A stretch of 32,917 bases of DNA from contig CAZTDD010000077.1 in NCBI GenBank assembly GCA_964612675.1, positions 1 through 32,917 of the forward strand, written 5' to 3'. Shown here piece after piece: positions 1-9,076 of this stretch. Both the position numbers and the translations under genes were made by a program. This DNA comes from CAZTDD01 sp964612675. GTDB taxonomy: Bacteria > Hinthialibacterota > Hinthialibacteria > Hinthialibacterales > JAKPRU01. Under the pieces are notes generated by a model. That model made no database searches. It saw only the letters and a program-made list of their open reading frames with translations, and had not been told where the DNA came from. Positions within the stretch are counted from its first letter, which is position 1, and every line of letters starts with the position of its first letter.

Positions 1-34
1 GGAGGGAATCTTTGCTAATCGGGTTGGGATTGCG

Positions 35-454
35 ATGCCAGGGGTAAATTGGTTTCAAAGCACCCAGGTGAATCCAAATGTTCTTCTGGGTATTGCTGTC
101 GGTCTTGCCGTTCTTATCTTCCTTCTTATCTATGGGACGTACCGATATCAGCGTTGGCGCCAGTATCGGCGTTTCGTTGATGAGATGAAGATCCTCGATT
201 TGGACCCTTCCGAGGAGAATACTCTCGGTGACATGGTGAAACGGTACGCCATGAGGGAGCCCGTCCAGATCCTTTATTCCCAACGTATGTTTGACGAACT
301 CGCCTGCAAAGAGATGCAGCGAATACTGGCAAGCGCAGGTTCCGCCGATATCAAAGAGCAGTTTATCGACACTCTCTATGAAATTCGGACCAAAACCTAC
401 GAACAAAGTTGGCTGCCGCAAGCCCCTCGAGCCGGTTCCACCGAAGCTGCCTGA
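35..454 (+). CDS. small membrane-anchored helical protein, function unknown
   Basis: Encodes 139 residues. A short polar N-terminus is followed by one strong hydrophobic segment (about residues 16-34, rich in L/I/V/G) and then a basic stretch (YRYQRWRQYRR), which predicts a single membrane span with the rest in the cytoplasm. The soluble part (about 45-125) is helical, with a pattern F-x(3)-K-x(2)-DLDPSEENTL and later P-x-QILYSQRMFDEL. This resembles the helical segment ahead of the PilZ domain in some membrane-anchored PilZ proteins, but no PilZ domain follows, so the likeness is only suggestive. The ATG has a weak GGGA five bases upstream. The frame is open to the window edge but contains no other usual start codon there. 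It is followed by a 150-bp gap before the TPR gene on the same strand. Confidence 0.6.
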   Translation: MPGVNWFQSTQVNPNVLLGIAVGLAVLIFLLIYGTYRYQRWRQYRRFVDEMKILDLDPSEENTLGDMVKRYAMREPVQILYSQRMFDELACKEMQRILASAGSADIKEQFIDTLYEIRTKTYEQSWLPQAPRAGSTEAA

Positions 455-605
455 AGGGAATCGGGCACACCCCAGAGTAAAGAATCACCACTTGGCCTGT
501 CTGTACAATGATCTGAAAGCACGATATGTATGAATACTCGTGTCACTCAATCCATAGAGCATACTTCTCAGAACCATCATCCATGATTCAGGAGTCGATA
601 CCTGG

Positions 606-2750
606 GTGTCCGTAGGAAAAGCCTCTCAAAGTCGGAACATATCGAGACGAGATCTGTTACGCGGAGCATTGTTCACTGCCCTGGCTGCAGGTTTGGCATT
701 TGCCTCCAGCCTGTTGAACGGATTTGTGTGGGACGATCACGTTTTCCTGAAGAAACTTCAAGACGAACCGTACCAGGGAATTTCCGACATATTCGTGGAA
801 CCTTACGCTCATGGGGCCGGGGAGTTCGAAGGAGAGCGGATTTACTATCGCCCGCTTTGCTCCATCGTCTATTGGACCAACTACTCGCTATTCGGGCACG
901 AACCGTTCGGCTATCACCTGGTGAACGTGTTGCTGCACGCCGCTGTCTGTGCGGCCGTCTACTTGTTGTTCATACAGATGACAGGACGCCCCGGCACGTC
1001 GCTGGTGGCGGGGATCCTGTTCGCGGTTCACCCCGTTCACGCGGAGAATGTTGCTTGGATTTCAGGTCTGACCGATCCGCTCTGCGCGCTGTTTTTGGTG
1101 GGCGCTCTTCTCGCAGGGCTTCGAGCAACACGGGAAGATGCGGAGAAATGGTGGACCCTAGCGTCTCTCTCCATGGCAACATTCGCCCTGCTTGCGAAAG
1201 AACTCGCGGTGGTGTTCGTTCCTTTGCTTCTGGTTTTATCCCTGTCGCGAAACGAATTCGACTCGCGCAGGTTGGGTATCCTATCGGCGGCGGGAAGCGT
1301 CCTCACCCTGGGCTTCATCCTGTGGCGACGTTGGATTCTGGGACATTTGGCGGTCTTTTCGGGACGCGTGGTGGACCTGACGCCTACAACGCTTCTGACC
1401 GCCGCAAAAAACATCCTTGCTAATGTCTACATATTCCTCTTTCCCTGGTGGTCATCGCCCGCAATAGACAGCACGCCGGTAAACGGGGCTCTCGACCCGG
1501 CGGGACTCTTCTCCGCTCTGACGCTGGCCGCGATCACCTTTCTAGCGATTCGCTCGCGCAGATCGGCGCTCGGCTGGGGGTGGTGTTTCTTTGTGGTAAG
1601 CCTCTTGCCGTCCAGCGGTATCGTTCCCATTGGCGATACACTGGCCGAACGATTTCTCTATGTCCCGTCCATCGGCCTATCGGTGGTGGTTGTAGAAGCG
1701 GCAAGGCATAGTGTGCAGAGTTTTTCCTCGCGGTGGTGGGTGTGCCGCGATCCTCGCTTTTTGGTTGGGGGCTCGTTTGTTGTTTTAAGCTGCCTGACTA
1801 TCTTAACTGCTGAAAAAGCAAGGACGTGGGTGAGCGATCTCGCCTTTTTTGAAGCCGCTGCGCAATCGGGGGCCTCCGACTCCATGTATTGGTTCAACTA
1901 CGGGCTGGCGCTCGAGGGCGCGGGAAGGTCGGACGAGGCGAAAATCGCCTATAAGGAAGCAGTGGAGCGAGGCAAGGAGATCCATCTCCCGCTTAACAAT
2001 CTGGGCTCTCTTGCACTCAAGAGAAACAAGCCGCAGGAAGCAGAGAAATACCTTCGAGAAGCGCTTCGCCATCAGCCGCAATACGGTCCGGCATGGCTGA
2101 ACCTGGCAGAGGCATTGATTCGATTGGAACGGCCCGAAGAGTCACTTGCCTGTGTCGAATCCGCTCTGCGACATTCTCCGGAACTGGCACATAAAAAACC
2201 AGCCGCACTCCATTTCTTACTGGGCCGGTGTTTTGCCATAACGAATCCAGAGCGCGCCCTGCCGCACCTGTCCACGGTTATCGAGATGAATCCAGATGAC
2301 CCCCAAGCGAGAATGCTCCGTGGAACGGTCTATGCAACGAAAAGCATGCTGAACGAAGCGATCGCCGACTTCCGCACCGTCATTGAACAAAATCCCGGCA
2401 TGCCGCAAGCGTGGAGAGACCTGGGCAGAGCGTTAGCGTTTCAGGGCGATTACCCGGCTGCCAAGGACGCTTACAAGCGGGCTTTGGCACTCCATTCCGA
2501 AGACATCGAGGTCTGTGTCGATCTTGCGGCTGTGCTCATCGAAATGGAGCGATGTACCGAAGCGGTGACTCTCCTTCAGGATGTACTCACAGAAGTCCCC
2601 AATCACGGCCGTGCGAGAACCAACCTTGGCCTCGCGTTCTATAAGCTGGGTGAACCCAAAAAGGCTGTAGATGAGCTGCGAACCGCAGCTCGACTTACTC
2701 CGGAGAATCCCAAACCACAAGAATTGCTCCGGCAGATCAACGAAGGTTAA
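606..2750 (+). CDS. TMTC-like membrane glycosyltransferase with C-terminal TPR repeats
   Basis: Encodes 714 residues. The N-terminal ~400 residues form a polytopic membrane domain of about nine to ten hydrophobic segments. It opens with an acidic pair after the first span (W42-D43-D44-H) and has the block HPVHAENVAWISGLTD starting at H142, a signature shared with eukaryotic TMTC O-mannosyltransferases and their bacterial relatives in the GT-C/PMT fold. From about residue 415 to the end there are roughly eight TPR units (for example the repeats beginning SMYWFNYGLALEGAG, PQYGPAWLNLAEALI and PGMPQAWRDLGRALA). Known family role: transfer of a sugar from a lipid-linked donor onto protein; the TPR tail may hold the acceptor. 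The start is GTG, with GGAG 11 bases upstream. The 3' end overlaps the convergent methyltransferase gene by 14 bp. Donor and acceptor cannot be read from sequence. Confidence 0.8.
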   Translation: MSVGKASQSRNISRRDLLRGALFTALAAGLAFASSLLNGFVWDDHVFLKKLQDEPYQGISDIFVEPYAHGAGEFEGERIYYRPLCSIVYWTNYSLFGHEPFGYHLVNVLLHAAVCAAVYLLFIQMTGRPGTSLVAGILFAVHPVHAENVAWISGLTDPLCALFLVGALLAGLRATREDAEKWWTLASLSMATFALLAKELAVVFVPLLLVLSLSRNEFDSRRLGILSAAGSVLTLGFILWRRWILGHLAVFSGRVVDLTPTTLLTAAKNILANVYIFLFPWWSSPAIDSTPVNGALDPAGLFSALTLAAITFLAIRSRRSALGWGWCFFVVSLLPSSGIVPIGDTLAERFLYVPSIGLSVVVVEAARHSVQSFSSRWWVCRDPRFLVGGSFVVLSCLTILTAEKARTWVSDLAFFEAAAQSGASDSMYWFNYGLALEGAGRSDEAKIAYKEAVERGKEIHLPLNNLGSLALKRNKPQEAEKYLREALRHQPQYGPAWLNLAEALIRLERPEESLACVESALRHSPELAHKKPAALHFLLGRCFAITNPERALPHLSTVIEMNPDDPQARMLRGTVYATKSMLNEAIADFRTVIEQNPGMPQAWRDLGRALAFQGDYPAAKDAYKRALALHSEDIEVCVDLAAVLIEMERCTEAVTLLQDVLTEVPNHGRARTNLGLAFYKLGEPKKAVDELRTAARLTPENPKPQELLRQINEG

Positions 2751-3633
2751 GAACGCTTTCCGGGGAATCCGGTTTCCTCGCCACCAAGGCGATATAAGGA
2801 GCGAAATCGGGAAACAGCCTGGCAAGCAGCCTGGAAGCGGCCCGGTCTCCCCACGCACGTTGGAGAACCTCCATGTGTTGCCGACGCAGGTATTTTGCCA
2901 GATCGATCTGACATGCAAGATAGAGACTGTCGGCATCCCCGCCGACATGCTGATCGGTGAGGTCGGGTTTTCTATACACAAATTCAGGGTACCGCGAACG
3001 GAGTTTGCGTAAGGAAAGCACGGAGTTCTTTCGCAGCCAGCCAAAGGCCTGCGTCCGCGTCTCTGCAAAAACCGGACGTCCACCGCGTCCTAGAAGAAGG
3101 GATACCAGGTCCAACAGGGGGAAGAACGGTGAGCAGAGATTCGGGGAATGGAACAGTAAGATTCCCCTGGGTGCCAACACCCGAATACTCTCCGACAGCA
3201 CCGCCGGCACATCCGCCACATGCTCGATGAACTCAAACGACACGACCGCCTGGAAGGAAGCCGAGGGAAACGGAAGACTTTCGGCGTCCGCCGCTACAAG
3301 GTCCACACGCTCATGCTGACCTCCCTGCCGGAGAAACAGGGTCGACAAATCCGCCCCCACAACGTCATATCCCCGTTCTCTCAGCATCGAGGTGGAGAAA
3401 CCTGTTCCACAGCCCAAATCCAGAACGCGGGAGCCGCCGGGAAGCCATTGTTCTACAAGGTGTATGAACTGACGATGGTAGTCCTCATCATGGGTCTGAA
3501 GATCCTGCAAATAACAGCGGCTTGTTTCGACATACTGACGGAATGCGTCTCGGTCCGACGTCTGTTCGCTCGGTGGCTCTGTGTACACAGAGGTAGAGGC
3601 CTCGGGCACACGCCCACCTAGACAATGTGGCAT
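2737..3633 (-). CDS. class I SAM-dependent methyltransferase (Methyltransf_11/UbiE type)
   Basis: About 298 residues from the chosen ATG at 3633. Motif I is clear (VLDLGCGTGFSTSML), followed by an acidic end of strand 2 (VVGADLS), an AVVSFEFIEHV motif and the post-III segment ILLFHSPN, all typical of the Rossmann-fold methyltransferases related to UbiE. The C-terminal ~90 residues are variable and basic and probably carry the substrate site. The frame also allows an ATG at 3735, which would add 34 basic residues. I prefer 3633 because GGGGA lies six to seven bases upstream, while 3735 has no visible ribosome binding site. It is downstream of, and probably transcribed with, the GxGYxYP glycosidase gene (134-bp gap). 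The acceptor is unknown; a sugar, lipid or quinone-like molecule are all possible. Confidence 0.82.
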   Translation of the reverse strand: MPHCLGGRVPEASTSVYTEPPSEQTSDRDAFRQYVETSRCYLQDLQTHDEDYHRQFIHLVEQWLPGGSRVLDLGCGTGFSTSMLRERGYDVVGADLSTLFLRQGGQHERVDLVAADAESLPFPSASFQAVVSFEFIEHVADVPAVLSESIRVLAPRGILLFHSPNLCSPFFPLLDLVSLLLGRGGRPVFAETRTQAFGWLRKNSVLSLRKLRSRYPEFVYRKPDLTDQHVGGDADSLYLACQIDLAKYLRRQHMEVLQRAWGDRAASRLLARLFPDFAPYIALVARKPDSPESVLNLR

Positions 3634-3767
3634 GTTCGTCCCCACGGGAATCCGTCTCCGGGTCCAGCCGCCAAATCGGCTGGGCCATCGACCCGCAAAC
3701 CGTCCGTGTCCCTGTTTTTCAAGAGTTCGTTTCATGCGAGTAGAAAAACAAAAAGCAGCAATGGGTT

Positions 3768-6104
3768 CTATCCCATCGACTCACTCACCATGACTGTGAT
3801 GTCTCTGTAATTCAGGGAAGCACCTTTGCCTTCCTGATACAAATAGAGTCGCAGCGTATAAAGATTCGGGTATGTGGGCGCTTCCAACAATAAATCGACA
3901 TCGACTGTCTCACCCGACCGCACGGGGCCCGGCACATTTGTATTGGATCGGCCGGGCTGTTCGCCGATCTCTCCGCCGGGCAAAGGAAACAGCCACTTAT
4001 AAGCAAGCCGCCACTGTTTCTCGGAAGGGGTGCCCTTCGGGTTCCAAATGTCCCATCCATCGTTTCGAATCCGGACTTTGCAAAGAAGAGTCTGGCCGGT
4101 CCTGATCTGACGCGGAATGGTGTGACTCCGAAAGAAAGGTATCGATTCGTTTGACCCTCCGCTGTGTTTTCGGAGCAGATAGAAGAATGTATAAGGATCG
4201 ACAACCTCATACTCTCCCGGAAAACGCCGGTGCATCTCGTTAACAAAGAAATATAAGTTGGTGGGGGTAGTCAGCACGCATCGGTAGATCTGAAATGCGG
4301 GCTTCTCTTTCGGCTTATGGGCTATCAGTGTTTCCAGCATCTTGTTGACCGGTGTGCTTTGAAGCGAAATTTCGCCCGCATGGCGGCAGAACGGAACCAG
4401 ATCCACCGAAAGCGGCTCGTAGAGACTCTCGCTGGTCCCGACGCCATGCGGGGAGAAGGAAAAGAACGCATCTTGCAGCGTTTCCGTAAGTTGGCCTGCG
4501 TTCCCGTTATCGACGTGTCCGGTAATTTGAATATCAAATTGCCGATACCACGATCGATTGTGTTTAACCCAGATATCTAAGCCGCTGCTGAGCCCCGAAT
4601 GAGGACGATTCCCTTCGAGGAGGAACCCCGGATTGATCCAACCGGCCCCAGACCGCGCTCCCACAAAGTAATCGTTCAGCGTCCGGGTATTGAACAGATA
4701 ATTGAACGCCTGCGGAATTCGATCCGACAGCGTTGGGTTGATTCCCCAGGCTAGGGGCAGTTTTCCCCGGGACACGTCATCCCAGATCGTTGGAATCGCC
4801 TGCGCCAGCCAGGCCGCCGAGTCGTACTCCCCCATGTAAAACATCAGATACGTCTTGTTCCCCAATTCCTGACGCGGCGGGTTGGCATTCTGTTCGAATC
4901 GTTCAGCGAGTTGGGCGTGCTGGAAGACAGACGCATTTGCCAGCCCGGCAATCCCGTATGAGTCTCCCTCGACGAACGCATTAAAGGAGGAAGCGATCGC
5001 CAGAAATTCCTTCTGTGTCTCCTCCGGATCGTGTTCCCCCCCAGCGGATTTGTAGCTGCTGTATTTAATCCACCAGGGAACAAAACCGCCGATACGAATC
5101 ATCGTGCGGAGTCCACGCGTTCTCTCCTCCGCTGAGTGCAGAATCTCCTTAAGGACATCTGTGTCTACGCCCTCAGGCAGTTCCCGCACCTCTTGAGGCG
5201 AAATGGCGGAAAGCAATGTCTTCGCATCGGTTGCTTGTTCGTCCCACCACGGATCCAGATCTATAAAGAACGCTTTCTTCGAAATAAAAAAGTCGTGGTT
5301 CAAAAGACCGGTATTGGTCAAATCGGGATACTGATAGCCGGGTTGATCGGGATCCCAGTCAAACGCATCGGGATAGTAAGCTAGTTCGGAGGGGTCAGTG
5401 AGTCCGCCGTCGAGATAGGTTACCTTCGCCCACCGATAGGCGTCGGCTTTCCGGCTGCCGGTGGACGGAACATCGGTGTCCGGCAGAGTCCCATACCCCT
5501 GAAACAGATTGACAATGTATTTCCCCACCATGATCTCCGGTCCCCCTCCGACAATATCGGAGAAGAGACTCCCCTCCTCGGTCACGTAACGAACCGGCAA
5601 AAGAGACTCGACAGCGCAGATCGTCGCGGCAACGTTCGCTGTGGCGGGCACCTGTGGGTCCCAAAGGACAACCTTCTGATAATGCTCGCGGATATCGTCG
5701 TTGAGAAGAAGCTCGACGAGGTCGGTCATCTCGATGATACGGTAGTCGGCCAACAATTCGCCGGGACAGCGGAGCTTTCCCAGCCAATACCGATCGATGT
5801 CCAGATGATGGGAGGATATTCCCTCGCGTGCGTAGAGAATATAAAGAAGATCCTCCGGCACTGCGTCTCCCGGTTCCGGACGATTGACCAATCCCTGCAA
5901 GGAAGCAACCAGCTTAAGTACATCATACTGCCAGACTGTGTCGCGTTCGGGATGGAGATCGAAATAGGCCTGTACGTCAAAGATGTACAGTTTTTTGTCG
6001 ATTTGCGTCGCAGCTTGTCCGTTGCTCGCGGGGCAGAAAACCGCGATGGAGACCGCAATACACGGTAACAGAAGGCATTGGGTTATCGATCGTAGGGTGA
6101 TCAA
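3768..6104 (-). CDS. secreted GxGYxYP-family putative glycoside hydrolase with C-terminal Ig-like domain
   Basis: Encodes 778 residues. There is a Sec signal peptide (hydrophobic core CLLLPCIAVSIAVFCPAS, likely cleavage near NGQA|AT). The N-terminal domain has KLYIFDV and SLQGLVNR followed by LLYILYA, typical of the GxGYxYP N-terminal family. The middle has FVPWWIKYSS and, in the family-naming position, GARSGAGWINPGF, a variant of GxGYxYP with W for the second aromatic. The last ~110 residues (from about 660) look like an NBR1-type Ig-like beta-sandwich (DGWDIWNPKGT, then a run of short strands). The family is regarded as putative glycoside hydrolases from its occurrence near polysaccharide genes; the substrate is unproven. 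The start is TTG with GGAGGGAA about 11 bases upstream; no in-frame ATG lies before the signal peptide. It heads a minus-strand unit with the methyltransferase. Confidence 0.78.
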   Translation of the reverse strand: MITLRSITQCLLLPCIAVSIAVFCPASNGQAATQIDKKLYIFDVQAYFDLHPERDTVWQYDVLKLVASLQGLVNRPEPGDAVPEDLLYILYAREGISSHHLDIDRYWLGKLRCPGELLADYRIIEMTDLVELLLNDDIREHYQKVVLWDPQVPATANVAATICAVESLLPVRYVTEEGSLFSDIVGGGPEIMVGKYIVNLFQGYGTLPDTDVPSTGSRKADAYRWAKVTYLDGGLTDPSELAYYPDAFDWDPDQPGYQYPDLTNTGLLNHDFFISKKAFFIDLDPWWDEQATDAKTLLSAISPQEVRELPEGVDTDVLKEILHSAEERTRGLRTMIRIGGFVPWWIKYSSYKSAGGEHDPEETQKEFLAIASSFNAFVEGDSYGIAGLANASVFQHAQLAERFEQNANPPRQELGNKTYLMFYMGEYDSAAWLAQAIPTIWDDVSRGKLPLAWGINPTLSDRIPQAFNYLFNTRTLNDYFVGARSGAGWINPGFLLEGNRPHSGLSSGLDIWVKHNRSWYRQFDIQITGHVDNGNAGQLTETLQDAFFSFSPHGVGTSESLYEPLSVDLVPFCRHAGEISLQSTPVNKMLETLIAHKPKEKPAFQIYRCVLTTPTNLYFFVNEMHRRFPGEYEVVDPYTFFYLLRKHSGGSNESIPFFRSHTIPRQIRTGQTLLCKVRIRNDGWDIWNPKGTPSEKQWRLAYKWLFPLPGGEIGEQPGRSNTNVPGPVRSGETVDVDLLLEAPTYPNLYTLRLYLYQEGKGASLNYRDITVMVSESMG

Positions 6105-6424
6105 GATACCGGGTTCCCTCCGGCTGGTCGTTGTGTCTCTCCCGGCTGCGTTTCAGCCGTTCATGAATCACTGAACGAACAAACGTTCGTCGGCGCAAAT
6201 CGTCTTACTGAATCGCGGTGTCCTGCGCACAGAATAACACAAGGTACCGACGACGCCATACGGAGCCGATTGTTCTTTTTTTTCACTTCCGACCGGCCTC
6301 GATACCCGCTCGTCTACACGGGTCAGTTGAAAAAGGATAGAGCGGCGCCGCAAGAAGCTTCGTAATGATTGTGTCACGTGTGGTACACTCGGCAGATTAC
6401 AACTGACATTTGGATTGACATCTC
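6105..6424. promoter_or_regulatory. 320-bp divergent intergenic region
   Basis: No convincing gene lies here. It separates the divergently transcribed GxGYxYP and SBP-UppP genes. Visible elements are an extended -10 towards the plus strand (6381-6389), a weaker extended -10 towards the minus strand (TGTTATTCT, the complement of 6231-6239) and a short inverted repeat ACGAAC-AAAC-GTTCGT at 6175-6190 that could be an operator. Assignments are by eye. Confidence 0.4.
6381..6389 (+). promoter_or_regulatory. candidate extended -10 promoter for the SBP-UppP gene
   Basis: TGGTACACT fits the extended -10 pattern TGnTAnAnT. It ends 35 bp before the ATG at 6425. No good -35 hexamer is seen at 16-18 bp, which is tolerated for extended -10 promoters. 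The same arrangement precedes the pseudopilin at 19277. Confidence 0.35.
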
Positions 6425-9076
6425 ATGAGACCTTTCATCATACGATTGAGCCGATTCTTTGCGTATACCTCGATTGGAGCAGCGGTAGCCTTCGTCTCTT
6501 TGCTGGTGTGCCTGTTATCCCTGTCGTGCGGGTCCGGGCCGCCCGAAGGCTCAGAACTGGTGTTCGCCTATCCTCCGGGTCCGCTGACACTGGATCCGGC
6601 GCGTTGTACCACCGATTTGGACCGAACACTGTGTGCGCTCGTGTACAGCGGCATCGTCCGTCGTCGATTAGACGGGAGCCTGACACCGGAACTGGGCCTT
6701 CCGCCTTATCCCGAGCGGGGAGTCGACCCTTTCGAATGGATCCAGATGGATTTGAGCAGTCAGTGTGCGAGTTCCAACGGCCTTGTGTTCCGGTTTCGGG
6801 TCGATCCCGATGCCCAATTTGCCAATGGGCGGGAGGTCTTCGTTCAAGACATTCGATACTCCTTTGAACGGCTGGCCGATCCGGAAACGGAGTCGGCTCA
6901 TACGGAACTGGTCAATCCGTTACTCGGTGCAATGGATTTCATTGCGGCTCGCCGAGATCGATACGGTGGACGATCCCCCGATCCCATCGCAGTCGATTCC
7001 ATTCTTGGCATAGAAGAGCTCGGCCCAAAGACATTTCAGCTGACGATGACCTCCCCCAATGCTTCCTACATGACGAGACTCGCACTGCCCTCCATGAGGA
7101 TTCTACCGGCAACCGAAACCGCAAACGCGATTCGAGCGGCAACCGATCCGTTTGCTCTCGCTTCGAATGGAAGCGGTCTATGGGAAGTCGAATCGGTCGA
7201 TCCGGATGAGGAGGTGGTTCTCAGGTGTAAGCAAGACCACTGGTCCGGGATGTCCCCAAAGACCGAGAGGCTTCGATTCAAGATTGTCGAAGATCCACAG
7301 CAAGCACGGACAATGTTTGCGTCTGAGTTGCTCGCTCTCCTGGAACCCCCGGCGAATGTTCGTTCCGACTACATGGGCGACGCCACTTATCACGATCAAA
7401 TCCTTGCCGCTTCCGGACCATCGACCGCTTTCTTGGCATTCAACTTTCGGAATTCTTTCTTCCGGGATGTCCGCGTGAGACAAACGATCCGGGAGGCCCT
7501 CGATCCGCATCATATCGCCGAGACCGTGGGGCTCTATCATGTGAGTCCCGCACACGCAGCCGTACCCGCATGCGTCTATCCTGTTGAAGATGCCGGGCTC
7601 GAAGAAAGCGTGGTGCCGGTAGATAAGGCCGACCCGTCCAACTGGCCGGCTCTCTCGATCACGGTTTCAAACGATCCACTCTTACGGCAAACCGCCGAAC
7701 AGATCCAAAGCATCCTCGTCCAAAATGGTCTGGAGATAAGTATCCGCATTCTGGACCCAACCGAGCATCGTAAAGCACTGGATGAAGGCGACTTCAATTT
7801 AGCTTTGGCCACCTTGAGTGGAAACGTTCCGGATGATTTTCTCACTCCGTTTCTCCTGAGCGAGGCACGTTCCGGAGGGGCGAACTTCAGTCGCTATGCC
7901 AACACCTACTTCGATCGGCTCCTTCGGGACGCACGCTGCCAACCGGATCGAGAGAAGCGCAACCGGATGTATCAACAGGCCGACGAACTTCTTCGAAAGG
8001 ATTGCGGCGGTGTTTTCCTCTGGCATCCGCTGGACGTGTATGTCCGTCAGATGTGGCTGTCGGGTCTTCGTTACTCTCCGTTCCCTACCAGCTCCGTCTG
8101 GAACAACCTGTTTCGTGAAACCAATGAGAAACGATACGAACGTCGGGAAGATCTTCGGGTCAAACCGGCTCCCCCTCGTTCAAGCATTGAGTCGCTCACC
8201 GTCTCCGACGCAGCCATTCTTGGCTTTGTCCAAGGGTTGACAGAATTCCTCCCGATTTCCAGTTCGGGACATCTAAAGATCGCGCAACGGTTATTCGGCC
8301 TGGAGGGAGGATCGCGGTTTCTCTTCTTCGATTGTTTGCTGCATATGGGCACACTGTTGGCTGTCGTTGTCTTCTTCTTTCAAGATGTAAAGACGCTTTC
8401 AAAATCTCTCCTCGACACGCCCAAAGTCATCTACTCAACATACCAACAAAACAAGGAACTAAACAAAACAGAGAATGCAAAAAAGAAAAAAAAGAGAAGG
8501 AAAAAGAAACAGGAAAACAAGATTCAGCTGCCCGAAGAGATAATGTATTTGGGCTATCTGGCGGTCGGAACATTTGTGACGGGTGCGTTTGGGCTTGTGT
8601 TCCAAGACTTGCTGGAGTTTCTGTTTGACAGTCTGCATGCTGTCGGTTTTGCATTGGTAATAACCGGTCTGCTTCTACTGTCGACACAGGTGGTGCATCG
8701 GAGAGAGGAAACGAAGTTGAATGCCAAAAGGGCGGCGATTATCGGTCTCGCACAAGGTATCGCGATCACACCGGGACTTTCACGATCGGGTACAACCATT
8801 GCCACTTCCCTCTTGTTAGGGTTATCCCGTGAAACTGCTGTTCGGTTTTCGTTCTTGCTTTCGATCCCCGCCATCGCCGGAGCGACCCTTCTTCAGGCCA
8901 TGGATGCTACCCGGCGAATCGCCATGCTGCCTGCATTGGCCGGGACTGGAGTCTCTTTCCTGTCCGGCTTGTTGTTCCTGTGGTTTCTGGTGTTGATCGT
9001 GCGAAAGGGAGGACTTTTTCTATTTGCTATGTACACGATCCCGCTGGGCATCTTCGTCTTTTTGGTCGCCGGTTGA
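6425..9076 (+). CDS. fusion protein: family 5 solute-binding protein joined to undecaprenyl-diphosphatase (UppP/BacA)
   Basis: Encodes 883 residues in one unbroken frame. Residues 1-35 are a hydrophobic export or anchor segment ending in LLSLSC, a non-ideal lipobox. Residues ~43-570 are an SBP_bac_5 (OppA/DppA/MppA-like) periplasmic domain (ELVFAYPPGPLTLDPAR, FRFRVDPDAQFANG, TAFLAFNFRN, IREALDP). Residues ~588-883 are a complete UppP: QGLTE with Q603 and E607, PISSSGH with H616, and PGLSRSGTT with R787, the known catalytic residues of this integral membrane phosphatase, which recycles C55-PP to C55-P. There is no ATG, GTG or TTG in frame between the domains (the linker codons from 8102 to 8236 were read individually), so UppP cannot be started separately with a usual codon. 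A Lys/Arg-rich insert (about 682-695) interrupts a UppP loop and is probably cytoplasmic. The 3' end overlaps the convergent CheY-like gene by 57 bp. Confidence 0.88.
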   Translation: MRPFIIRLSRFFAYTSIGAAVAFVSLLVCLLSLSCGSGPPEGSELVFAYPPGPLTLDPARCTTDLDRTLCALVYSGIVRRRLDGSLTPELGLPPYPERGVDPFEWIQMDLSSQCASSNGLVFRFRVDPDAQFANGREVFVQDIRYSFERLADPETESAHTELVNPLLGAMDFIAARRDRYGGRSPDPIAVDSILGIEELGPKTFQLTMTSPNASYMTRLALPSMRILPATETANAIRAATDPFALASNGSGLWEVESVDPDEEVVLRCKQDHWSGMSPKTERLRFKIVEDPQQARTMFASELLALLEPPANVRSDYMGDATYHDQILAASGPSTAFLAFNFRNSFFRDVRVRQTIREALDPHHIAETVGLYHVSPAHAAVPACVYPVEDAGLEESVVPVDKADPSNWPALSITVSNDPLLRQTAEQIQSILVQNGLEISIRILDPTEHRKALDEGDFNLALATLSGNVPDDFLTPFLLSEARSGGANFSRYANTYFDRLLRDARCQPDREKRNRMYQQADELLRKDCGGVFLWHPLDVYVRQMWLSGLRYSPFPTSSVWNNLFRETNEKRYERREDLRVKPAPPRSSIESLTVSDAAILGFVQGLTEFLPISSSGHLKIAQRLFGLEGGSRFLFFDCLLHMGTLLAVVVFFFQDVKTLSKSLLDTPKVIYSTYQQNKELNKTENAKKKKKRRKKKQENKIQLPEEIMYLGYLAVGTFVTGAFGLVFQDLLEFLFDSLHAVGFALVITGLLLLSTQVVHRREETKLNAKRAAIIGLAQGIAITPGLSRSGTTIATSLLLGLSRETAVRFSFLLSIPAIAGATLLQAMDATRRIAMLPALAGTGVSFLSGLLFLWFLVLIVRKGGLFLFAMYTIPLGIFVFLVAG

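Noticed and set aside
504..509. TACAAT as a promoter of the TPR gene
   Set aside because: No -35 and no TG extension at the right place, and it lies about 100 bp before the start.
2433..3083. Minus-strand frame spanning the TPR and methyltransferase ends
   Set aside because: It is out of frame with both recognised genes and shows no family pattern.
8102..8240. The SBP-UppP fusion as two genes with a hidden internal start
   Set aside because: Every in-frame codon between the domains was read and none is ATG, GTG or TTG before the QGLTE motif; a rare ATT start cannot be excluded.
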